From: Promethearchaeota archaeon
GTDB lineage: Archaea; Asgardarchaeota; Lokiarchaeia; Sigynarchaeales; SOKP01
Length of the DNA: 5,786 nucleotides
Reading direction: 5' to 3'
Assembly (NCBI GenBank): GCA_004524515.1
Contig: SDNV01000159.1
Location: 1-5,786 of the forward strand
Below are positions 1 through 5,409 of the stretch, one piece after another (position 1 is the stretch's first letter; each line of letters opens with the position of its first letter). A program made the translations under genes and the position numbers. The notes beneath the pieces were generated by a model. The model made no database searches. It had not been told where the DNA came from and saw only the letters and a list, made by a program, of their open reading frames with translations.

Positions 1-360
1 CACTATACCTGCATCTTTTAATTTACTAACAGTAAGATTATCTTCTTCTGGGATAAAATTTTCATATATTTTACTTCCATATGTTGTTCTAATACCCTTT
101 GTATCAGTAAGATCTTTAATGGAAGTGGGTAATCCATGTAAGATCCCTAATTTTTCACCCTTTTTGACTGCATTATCAGCTTTTTTTGCCGTCTCTCTGG
201 CTAAATCGAAGGATGTTGTACAATAAGCGTTAATAATTGGATTAATTTTTTCTATTCTCTCAATAATCACTTCCGTAATCTCTACTGAAGTCAATTCTTG
301 AGTTCTAATTTTTTCTGCCATATCCCAAGCAGACATAAAACAAATATCTTCCTTTTTCAC
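1..360 (-). CDS. Amidase-signature family enzyme, N-terminal 120 residues (3' end outside window)
   Basis: Reading the minus strand from GTG at 360 gives 120 open codons that leave the window still in frame. The sequence matches the N-terminal part of amidase-signature hydrolases: an early helix pair (around residues 10-40, LTSVEITEVIIERIEKINP) and the conserved segment HGLPTSIKDLTDTKGIRTTYGS at residues 75-96. K82 in SIKD is the expected catalytic Lys of the Ser-cisSer-Lys triad; the two serines lie further on, beyond the window. The family hydrolyses carboxamides and includes GatA of the tRNA amidotransferase, usually about 450-500 residues long. A free-standing amidase next to a transporter suggests catabolism, but GatA cannot be excluded from this fragment. 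Start choice: a GGGTGG Shine-Dalgarno-like site lies 6 nt upstream of the GTG, and an in-frame stop lies at 379-381; ATG at 336 is the alternative. It lies 115 bp downstream of the symporter gene on the same strand and may be co-transcribed with it. Confidence 0.88.
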   Translation of the reverse strand, partial: MKKEDICFMSAWDMAEKIRTQELTSVEITEVIIERIEKINPIINAYCTTSFDLARETAKKADNAVKKGEKLGILHGLPTSIKDLTDTKGIRTTYGSKIYENFIPEEDNLTVSKLKDAGIV

Positions 361-366
361 ATTTAA

Positions 367-372
367 CCACCC
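367..372 (-). promoter_or_regulatory. Ribosome binding site supporting the GTG start of the amidase
   Basis: The minus strand reads GGGTGG, containing the GGTG core of the archaeal anti-16S pairing sequence, with 6 nt before the GTG at 360. It favours that GTG over the ATG at 336, which has no such site. If transcription started from the TATA-like box at 388-395, the site would lie at the very 5' end of the mRNA or be lost, so the two signals partly conflict. Confidence 0.5.
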
Positions 373-387
373 TATATATTATAATAT

Positions 388-395
388 AATTTATA
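388..395 (-). promoter_or_regulatory. Candidate TATA box for the amidase gene
   Basis: The minus strand reads TATAAATT inside a longer A/T-only stretch (374-400). A start site about 26 nt downstream would fall near 366, just before the GTG at 360. The stretch is so AT-rich that several other positions fit equally well, so the exact box is uncertain; the gene could instead be read through from the upstream symporter gene. Confidence 0.25.
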
Positions 396-425
396 ATTAT
401 GATAATTGAATTTAAAAGATTTAAT

Positions 426-440
426 AAATAAAAAAAATAA
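426..440 (-). terminator. Candidate T-tract terminator after the symporter gene
   Basis: On the minus strand, 36-50 nt after the symporter stop codon, the transcript would contain a run of eight T (430-437) flanked by further T-rich sequence. Archaeal RNA polymerase commonly terminates at such U-tracts without a hairpin, and I see no GC-rich stem here. The whole 361-475 intergenic region is AT-rich, so the signal is weak; if inactive, symporter and amidase would form one operon. Confidence 0.3.
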
Positions 441-475
441 ATATATTTTTTAAATGAAAAACAAGTAATTATCAA

Positions 476-1873
476 TTATTTCCTTTGTTTTTCTCTTTTT
501 TCAGTATGCAATTTTTCGATATTTTGTTTTAGTTGTTCATATCTTTCCTTTGTAATTGGAAAACGAGAAATCACAATTAGCCCAATGGTTAATGCTATTG
601 CAGGAAAAACAAACATCAATATCCTCAGTCCTAATATTATATTTTCAGTAGCAACCGGTTCGAATACAGCCCATCCGACAGTATTGAAAACAAGGCTTAT
701 ACTAATTATTACTAAAATAGTGGATAATTTAGTAATCAACGCATTTATGCCAAAATATCCCCCGTCGCGTCTAGTACCTATCTTTAATTCATCATCATCA
801 ATAATAGCTGAGAGAATAATATCCCCAAAATAGATTGCACCTGAAAGACCTAAACCAACAAATATAAACGCGAAGAATGCTGTAGAAATTTCCGAAATGA
901 ACATGAATGGTACTAGGGTTACTATAAATGTGATGATTGAAATCATTACTCCTTTTTTCATCCCCATTTTTACGGTGATATACCGCCATAAGGGCATACA
1001 ACATGCTGCAGATATGAATGATAACCCTAATAAAAGCCCTAATAAATAGGCATCTCCTTCTCCTATACCCAAAACAAATCTTCCATAAAGAGGGGCAATA
1101 ATCGGGAGCATCCCAACCACATACCAATAGCAGAGATTCATTACAATGAAAATCCTGAAATTCTTATTTTTTAATGAAAATTTAAGTGATTTCAGAATCG
1201 GAGGAGCTGTTTTGTAGTCTTCTGAAAATTCTACTCTTTCTTTAATTCCAAATTTTATCATTATAACTGCCCCAAAAATTATGAAAATTATCATCGTGAG
1301 TGCGGCATACATATAATTAACAATATATTTCTTATTTGTTAAGTCGGGGATGATAATTGTAGGGATAATGAACACAAATAGCAGACCGATTATTGTAAAT
1401 AGTTGTTTAAATGCACTTGCCTTGGCTCTTTGGTCTAAATCCTGAAATTGCTCTGGAAAAAGAGCGCAATAATTTAAATCATACATCGTAAAAAAGGTGT
1501 CAAATAATATCAAAACGACAAGAAAATAGATAAATGAAATCATTCCTACACCAACTGGAGGGGTGTATAATAAAACTACAACTATACATAATGGAATCAA
1601 ACCTCCTACGATATATGGGGTTCTTCTTCCCCACCTCGTTTTAGTTTTATCGGATAATGCCCCAAGCAACGGGTCGTTGATGGCATTCCATAGAGACCAT
1701 AATATAAAACCTAATGTAATAAGATTAACATTTAATCCCACTATAGCAAAGTAAAAAGTAAAAAGATAAATCGTGATCATTTGAAGAGCTATAGCATCTG
1801 AGAATTGGCCTACTCCAAATGCTAAAAAACGTTTTGTAGATATTTCTTCCTCTAATTCCGTTTTTTTATCCAT
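476..1873 (-). CDS. GPH family (MelB-like) sugar:cation symporter, MFS
   Basis: This 465-residue membrane protein has the length and about 12 hydrophobic segments expected for the glycoside-pentoside-hexuronide (GPH) branch of the major facilitator superfamily. The family hallmark is present at residues 62-87: WNAINDPLLG, then SDKTKTRWGRRTPY. Aligned by eye with E. coli/Salmonella MelB, D26 and D132 (TMYDLNY) fall at sugar-binding D19 and D124, D67 at cation-site D59, N66 at N58, and K382 (ITKLST) at K377. MelB D55, a Na+ ligand, is N63 here, so the coupling ion may be H+ rather than Na+. The second-half GPH motif is seen at 358-384 (IDDDELKIGTRRDGGYFGIN...). The C-terminal tail is short and basic (KREKQRK). 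The start is ATG at 1873, with a weak AGGTA 12 nt upstream. The gene is divergent from the methyltransferase fusion and upstream of the amidase, suggesting a joint uptake/catabolism unit. The substrate cannot be read from the sequence. Confidence 0.92.
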   Translation of the reverse strand: MDKKTELEEEISTKRFLAFGVGQFSDAIALQMITIYLFTFYFAIVGLNVNLITLGFILWSLWNAINDPLLGALSDKTKTRWGRRTPYIVGGLIPLCIVVVLLYTPPVGVGMISFIYFLVVLILFDTFFTMYDLNYCALFPEQFQDLDQRAKASAFKQLFTIIGLLFVFIIPTIIIPDLTNKKYIVNYMYAALTMIIFIIFGAVIMIKFGIKERVEFSEDYKTAPPILKSLKFSLKNKNFRIFIVMNLCYWYVVGMLPIIAPLYGRFVLGIGEGDAYLLGLLLGLSFISAACCMPLWRYITVKMGMKKGVMISIITFIVTLVPFMFISEISTAFFAFIFVGLGLSGAIYFGDIILSAIIDDDELKIGTRRDGGYFGINALITKLSTILVIISISLVFNTVGWAVFEPVATENIILGLRILMFVFPAIALTIGLIVISRFPITKERYEQLKQNIEKLHTEKREKQRK

Positions 1874-1905
1874 AATTAATCATTCTACCTAATTATTCTG
1901 CCTCA

Positions 1906-1920
1906 ATAAAATTTTAAAAA
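1906..1920 (-). promoter_or_regulatory. Candidate TATA region for the symporter gene
   Basis: The minus strand reads TTTTTAAAATTTTAT. A start site about 26 nt downstream of its centre would fall near 1887, giving a leader of about 14 nt before the ATG at 1873 and keeping only part of the weak AGGTA site (1886-1890). The intergenic region is AT-rich, so similar strings are expected by chance. Confidence 0.3.
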
Positions 1921-1932
1921 TCAAATTATTGA

Positions 1933-1948
1933 ATGAACAATTGTTTAT
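1933..1948. promoter_or_regulatory. Short palindrome in the divergent promoter region, possible operator
   Basis: The 10-bp perfect palindrome AACAATTGTT (1936-1945) extends to 16 bp with one G/T mismatch on each side (1933-1948). It lies between the two divergent genes and just upstream of the candidate TATA region of the symporter, where a dimeric helix-turn-helix regulator could act on one or both promoters. No regulator gene is in view. A palindrome of this size in AT-rich DNA can be chance. Confidence 0.25.
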
Positions 1949-2037
1949 CCCCTATATATACCTTAACAAAAAAAGAATTTCTAAATATTTTTATAGAATC
2001 TCATTCAATTATCATTTAATTTTCTTTCATATATTCA

Positions 2038-2045
2038 TTATAAAA
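2038..2045 (+). promoter_or_regulatory. TATA box of the corrinoid/methyltransferase fusion gene
   Basis: TTATAAAA is a close match to the archaeal TATA box. Its centre is about 27 bp upstream of the in-frame TTG at 2069, which is the spacing expected between TATA box and transcription start. That would give a leaderless mRNA beginning at or next to the TTG at 2069. It is too close (about 15 bp) to the TTG at 2057 for an mRNA containing that codon. A second, weaker A/T-only candidate is AATATTTTTATAG (1984-1996), which would give a start near 2017 and include both TTG codons. Confidence 0.4.
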
Positions 2046-2056
2046 TTTATACATAA

Positions 2057-3757
2057 TTGAAAAACGAGTTGATTAAAATATCAAGTAATATCTTAGAGGA
2101 AATTACCGAATTAACGTTAAAAGGAAAATATAAGGAAATAGGCAAATTAGTAAGAAAAGCTAAAAGACAAGGGTATACTCCACAGGAAATTATACAAGCC
2201 CTTTCAGCTGGAATTACTTCCGTAAGTCGGAAATATAAGAAAGAGGGGATGTATTTAGATGATATTGTCGTGTCAGCTGCGGCTTTTGAAGTGGGGGCTC
2301 GATCGCTTCCCGTTTCGGATGAGGAGAAAAGTTCCGAGGAGAAAGTGGTAATAGGTGTTATGGGAGGACCTTGGACTATAGGGAATGCTCTTGTGTCTGC
2401 TAATCTAAAAGCGCATGGTTTTGAAGTTATCGATGCAGGTTCAGACATACCCCCTGAAAAAATAGCTCAAGCTGCTGCTGATTCAAATGCGAAAATTGTG
2501 GCATCAGCTATTTACCTTATGCAATCTCAAACGGAAGTAGCAAAATTGGAACAGGAATTATGGAATCGTGGAGTTCGCCATAAAATTAGGACAATTCTTA
2601 GCGGTCCAGCAGGATCTCGTGCGATGGCAGAGAAATATAATATTGATGCGTATGTAGAAGATGTAAATGAATTAATAGTAAAAGTAAAGGAATTCTCGGA
2701 AGACCTTAAAGCGGAAATGACCGCATATGATCGTGTAATGACATCTCTTAAGCATAAAGAGCCCGACAGAGTTCCTTTTATGCCATTTGCTCAAACTTTT
2801 ACCGCAAAATTTGCGGAAATCCCCTTTTCTGAATATGTTAGTAAAGCAGAAAAAATGGCAGAGGGCCAGTTAAAAGCATATAATGCTCTGGGATGGGATG
2901 CATTTTGCTTTTCTTCCGACGTTGGGATATACGCCGAGGCATGTGGGGCCAAGTGTGAGTATCCTCAGGATGATGTTCCTCGAATCGTAAAGCCAGTTCT
3001 ATCTCAAGGGAATTTGTATAAGGACTTTAAAAACTTGAAAATGCCTGATCCTTTGAATCCCAGCCGTTTAGCAGAATCTGTTAAGGCCATCAGAATCGTA
3101 AAAAAAGAGGTGGGAGACGATGTACCTCTGATTGGTTGGTTAGAGGCCCCCTTTCAAGGGACTGCTTTATTAGGCGGTGGAGATCCGTTTCTTTTATTTT
3201 ATGTACTCGACCACCCCGATGAGTTTAAAGAGATACTTGATTGGTACGCCGACTGGGCAATTGATATAGCTAATGCGATGTACGAAGCAGGCGCAGACAT
3301 CATTGGAGCTGGCGAGACCGCAGGTTATTTTATGTCTCCAAAGTTTTTTAAAGAATTTGTACTGGAACCAGAAAAAAAACTCTGCAGTGCAATAAGAAAA
3401 ATGGGCATGTATCCACTAATTCATTGTTGTGGTTACGTTCCTCAGTGTGTTCCCTTCGTCAAAGAAACAAATCCTGGGGGTGCCATCCAGTTCGATTATC
3501 AAGTAGATCTTGCATGGGCCAAAAATCTATTAAAAGATGAAGTCACAATTATGGGAAATCTCAACTATAATAAACTTATGAGTGCCACTCCTAAATCTGT
3601 TTATGAAGATTGTGCTGAGCATATAAAAATAGCAGGCAAGGGAGGAGGGTATTGGTTGGCATTTGGTTGTGAAATTCCAAGAGATATGCCTATAGAGAAC
3701 ATGAGAGCAATCTTAAGGGCGACAAGGACCATAGGAAAATATCCTATACAACTCTAA
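2057..3757 (+). CDS. Fusion of B12-binding domain and MtaA/MtbA-like zinc methyltransferase (Mts-like architecture)
   Basis: The 566-residue protein has three parts. Residues 1-90 are a helical cap like that of MtaC/MtbC/MetH; about 95-215 a Rossmann-like B12-binding domain; about 222-566 a UROD-fold methyltransferase of the MtaA/MtbA type. The zinc site of MtaA/MtbA is intact: H456-x-C458 in LIHCCGY and C538 in FGCEIPRDMP, about 80 residues apart as in the family. In the B12 domain the DxHxxG motif reads GPWTIG (104-109): the Asp is G104 and the cobalt-ligand His is W106. The SxL and GG motifs are also loose (S150-A-I, G183-P). Known relatives with this domain order are MtsD/MtsF/MtsH of Methanosarcina, which move methyl groups from methyl sulfides to coenzyme M. 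The likely role is cytosolic methyl transfer to a thiol or pterin acceptor; donor and acceptor are unknown. It is not HemE. Start: TTG 2057 follows an in-frame TAA (2054-2056); TTG 2069 is a good alternative. There is no ATG near the N-terminus. Confidence 0.88.
   Translation: MKNELIKISSNILEEITELTLKGKYKEIGKLVRKAKRQGYTPQEIIQALSAGITSVSRKYKKEGMYLDDIVVSAAAFEVGARSLPVSDEEKSSEEKVVIGVMGGPWTIGNALVSANLKAHGFEVIDAGSDIPPEKIAQAAADSNAKIVASAIYLMQSQTEVAKLEQELWNRGVRHKIRTILSGPAGSRAMAEKYNIDAYVEDVNELIVKVKEFSEDLKAEMTAYDRVMTSLKHKEPDRVPFMPFAQTFTAKFAEIPFSEYVSKAEKMAEGQLKAYNALGWDAFCFSSDVGIYAEACGAKCEYPQDDVPRIVKPVLSQGNLYKDFKNLKMPDPLNPSRLAESVKAIRIVKKEVGDDVPLIGWLEAPFQGTALLGGGDPFLLFYVLDHPDEFKEILDWYADWAIDIANAMYEAGADIIGAGETAGYFMSPKFFKEFVLEPEKKLCSAIRKMGMYPLIHCCGYVPQCVPFVKETNPGGAIQFDYQVDLAWAKNLLKDEVTIMGNLNYNKLMSATPKSVYEDCAEHIKIAGKGGGYWLAFGCEIPRDMPIENMRAILRATRTIGKYPIQL
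3731..3747. other. Small perfect hairpin at the 3' end of the fusion gene
   Basis: ATAGGA (3731-3736) and TCCTAT (3742-3747) form a 6-bp stem with a 5-nt loop, inside the last codons of the fusion gene (around IGKYPI). On the plus strand a T-rich stretch with five T (3766-3770) follows 18 nt later; on the minus strand no T run follows. It may assist termination of the plus-strand transcript between the two convergent genes, or be chance. Confidence 0.25.
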
Positions 3758-3758
3758 T

Positions 3759-3770
3759 ATTTATATTTTT
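3759..3770 (+). terminator. T-rich terminator candidate after the fusion gene
   Basis: The plus strand directly after the stop codon reads ATTTATATTTTT, ending in five T. Because only 3 bp separate this stop from the stop of the convergent trmJ gene, termination must occur inside the trmJ coding region. The plus strand there stays T-rich (for example the T run at 3846-3851), typical of hairpin-independent archaeal termination. Confidence 0.3.
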
Positions 3771-4618
3771 GAATCTTCATAAGGTCTAATTTCATTTAAA
3801 ATGGAATTTACTTTCGAAAAAAGTCCTAAAATCAAACTTAACTCTTTTTTTGATAAAATCGCACGTTCAAATGCATTTTTAAATGCTTGATATACATAGT
3901 CTTCTTTGTAGGTTCTTAGTTTAAGAACTTCAATAGTCTCTTTAATAAAATCATATAAGATTACTCGATCTTCTTTATCAGCTAATAAAACGGGATTTTT
4001 TCCTCTTCCTACATTTAATATATTAATTTTTTTAAAGATCTCATATAGAATAATGCTGCATGCATGAGAGAGATTTAAAGAGGAATATTCTTGACTAGTT
4101 GGGATTCTTAATATAATATCAGCTAAGCCAATTTCATCATTAGTTAAGCCATGTGATTCCTTACCAAATAAAATTGCAATCTCCAATGGTTTCTCAGATA
4201 TAGGGATTGATAAATCTTCAGGAAAAATAGCCAATCTCCTAAGATTTGTATATTTCTTCCCTTTTGCTGTAGTCCCTATAACTAAATCAAAGTTTTTAAG
4301 TAAATTATTAAGGTCATTAATAGGATTATCTTGATTATCGGGGATTATAATCTTAGCTTTAAATAGAATATCTTTACCATGCATTGCAAAACCACAGGTT
4401 TCGTCACTTAAGATCTTATCAATTTTTTCAATTGGATTAAATATTACTAAATTTTTTAAATCAAAATTTTTCATAACTCTTGCAATAGCGCCGATATTTC
4501 CCGCAGTTTCAGTCTCAATTAAAATAATGGTAAAGCTAAGATTTTGATAAATTTGATTTATTTGGGTTTCTTTAAAATTTTGAATTTCTCGAAATTTCCT
4601 TTTTTTATTCAAATTCAA
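3761..4618 (-). CDS. trmJ: TrmJ-type tRNA (cytidine/uridine-32-2'-O)-methyltransferase, SPOUT/SpoU family
   Basis: The 285-residue protein carries the three SpoU motifs in order. Motif 1 is ETAGNIGAIARVMKNF (37-52, with N41 and R47). Motif 2 is LFGKESHGLTNDEI (150-163). Motif 3 is IPTSQEYSSLNLSHACSIILYE (172-193). These form the knotted S-adenosylmethionine site; the arginine of motif 1 is the expected catalytic residue. The SLNLSHA form of motif 3 and the FGxExxGLTN form of motif 2 are typical of TrmJ, which methylates the 2'-OH of nucleotide 32 in the tRNA anticodon loop; archaeal TrmJ acts mainly on C32. Residues 1-27 are a charged extension and about 215-275 the usual C-terminal helical region. 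Start: no early ATG exists. TTG at 4618 is the longest option, but GAGAAGTGA (4619-4627) sits 6 nt before a second in-frame TTG at 4612, so the protein may be 283 residues. It converges on the fusion gene with a 3-bp gap. Confidence 0.9.
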   Translation of the reverse strand: MNLNKKRKFREIQNFKETQINQIYQNLSFTIILIETETAGNIGAIARVMKNFDLKNLVIFNPIEKIDKILSDETCGFAMHGKDILFKAKIIIPDNQDNPINDLNNLLKNFDLVIGTTAKGKKYTNLRRLAIFPEDLSIPISEKPLEIAILFGKESHGLTNDEIGLADIILRIPTSQEYSSLNLSHACSIILYEIFKKINILNVGRGKNPVLLADKEDRVILYDFIKETIEVLKLRTYKEDYVYQAFKNAFERAILSKKELSLILGLFSKVNSILNEIRPYEDSKI

Positions 4619-4627
4619 TCACTTCTC
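4619..4627 (-). promoter_or_regulatory. Ribosome binding site of trmJ, pointing to TTG at 4612
   Basis: The minus strand reads GAGAAGTGA, matching the archaeal Shine-Dalgarno consensus (GGAGGTGA) at seven of eight positions once aligned with the AGAAGTGA end having two mismatches at most. Spacing is 0 nt to the TTG at 4618 but 6 nt to the TTG at 4612, so it favours the shorter protein by two residues. Confidence 0.45.
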
Positions 4628-4642
4628 TCATTATCTTTTAAG

Positions 4643-4652
4643 ATTCTATAAT
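4643..4652 (+). promoter_or_regulatory. Candidate TATA box for the longin-like gene
   Basis: ATTCTATAAT lies in the 66-bp gap between divergent trmJ and the longin-like gene. A start about 26 nt downstream would be near 4675, leaving a leader of about 10 nt before ATG 4685 or 31 nt before ATG 4706. The gap must also hold the trmJ promoter, for which I cannot single out a box. Confidence 0.25.
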
Positions 4653-4684
4653 CGCCTAATAATAAAAAAGTTAAAGTTAAATTT

Positions 4685-5293
4685 ATGAACTCTATCTTTT
4701 TAATAATGTCAAGGGAAATTAAGGATCATATTGAATTTGTAAATATATCTAGTGAAGATCTTGTTTTACTTGAATGGAAACCCCATCGGTCATTTAAAAG
4801 TTTTATATTGGATATGAATATTATAAAAGAAAACAAGGTTAGCGATATATTTTTTCACATTAATAAGGGAAATTTAAAAATTGTTCATATACGAAAACAT
4901 AATTTAATATATACAGTGGGCTCATCTAAAGAAATTCAATTTCAAATTTTAGAGGCTTTACTTGAGGAAATCGATAAAAAATTCAATGAAATATATGATA
5001 TCAATGTGATACTTTCTTATAGTAATACCACTCCAGCTATCTTTAAAATCTTTAAAGGAGAGATTGACAGAATCATTGAGGAATTCCCCACTTTAAATTT
5101 AATTAAAAAAGTGGATGTTTACTGTAGAGTATGTAAAGCTACTCTCCCATTATATATAAAAAAAAGTATAAAAGATCAAGAGACAACTTTTCCGGTGCCT
5201 GTAGTTTTCACCCATAAAGGTCATTCCATAGTAACTTATATCGATAAAGATTTTGTGGTCAGAGGAGTAGAAGTTGTGCATACTACGGGATAA
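4685..5293 (+). CDS. Uncharacterised longin-like protein with C-terminal CxxC/HxxH segment
   Basis: I do not recognise a named family for this 202-residue protein. Residues about 15-135 have the pattern of a longin or related roadblock-like fold: a short strand and charged loop, then strands VSDIFFHIN (52-60), LKIVHIRKHNLIYTVG (64-79), a long amphipathic helix FQILEALLEEIDKKFNEIYD (86-105), strand INVILSYS (106-113) and another helix to 134. This resembles the end of adaptor-sigma and SRP-receptor longin domains. Residues 140-202 form a second part with C147-x2-C150 and H177-x2-H180, which could bind a metal, followed by strands IVTYIDKDFVVRGVEVVH (182-199). No signal peptide or membrane segment is present, so it should be cytosolic. 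Longin and roadblock proteins serve small GTPases and trafficking in eukaryotes and are abundant in Asgard archaea; a regulatory role with a GTPase is only a guess. ATG 4685 is the longest start; ATG 4706 (MSREIKD) is equally plausible. Neither has a Shine-Dalgarno site. Confidence 0.75.
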   Translation: MNSIFLIMSREIKDHIEFVNISSEDLVLLEWKPHRSFKSFILDMNIIKENKVSDIFFHINKGNLKIVHIRKHNLIYTVGSSKEIQFQILEALLEEIDKKFNEIYDINVILSYSNTTPAIFKIFKGEIDRIIEEFPTLNLIKKVDVYCRVCKATLPLYIKKSIKDQETTFPVPVVFTHKGHSIVTYIDKDFVVRGVEVVHTTG

Positions 5294-5333
5294 GTTATTG
5301 ATTTAATTAAAAAAATATATCAAAAAAATTTAG

Positions 5334-5364
5334 TTTTTGAAGTCTTTATTATTGAATTTATTTA
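5334..5364 (+). terminator. T-rich terminator candidate after the longin-like gene
   Basis: From 40 nt after the stop codon the plus strand carries repeated T runs (five T at 5334-5338, then CTTTATTATTG and ATTTATTT) without a stable stem. This fits hairpin-independent archaeal termination. The same intergenic region (5294-5409) must also contain the promoter of the next gene, with TTTAAAATAT (5361-5370) and TTAAAAAA (5381-5388) as A/T-rich candidates. Confidence 0.25.
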
Positions 5365-5409
5365 AAATATTAAGAAATAGTTAAAAAAAGTAATTTCTTC
5401 AATATTAAT

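Noticed and set aside
374..400. A/T-only self-complementary stretch upstream of the amidase, considered as a regulatory stem or repeat
   Set aside because: Built only of A and T with no stable stem or repeated unit; expected in an intergenic region of this composition.
585..833. Open frame of 82 codons on the plus strand inside the symporter gene
   Set aside because: Antisense to the symporter C-terminal region, no motif and no start signal.
798..1127. Open frame of 109 codons on the minus strand in another frame of the symporter gene
   Set aside because: It is fully inside the symporter gene, whose family motifs fix the real frame; the Cys/His/Arg-rich translation is typical of an out-of-frame shadow.
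1563..1754. Open frame of 63 codons on the plus strand inside the symporter gene
   Set aside because: Antisense to the GPH signature region and without motif; a shadow of the conserved coding sequence.
2047..2448. Open frame of 133 codons on the minus strand over the start of the fusion gene
   Set aside because: It lies opposite the well-supported B12-domain coding sequence, has no recognisable motif, and its composition is that of an antisense shadow.
2720..3757. Uroporphyrinogen decarboxylase (HemE) as the function of the C-terminal half of the fusion
   Set aside because: The H-x-C...C zinc ligands of the MtaA/MtbA branch are present, and the fusion to a B12 domain fits methyl transfer, not haem synthesis.
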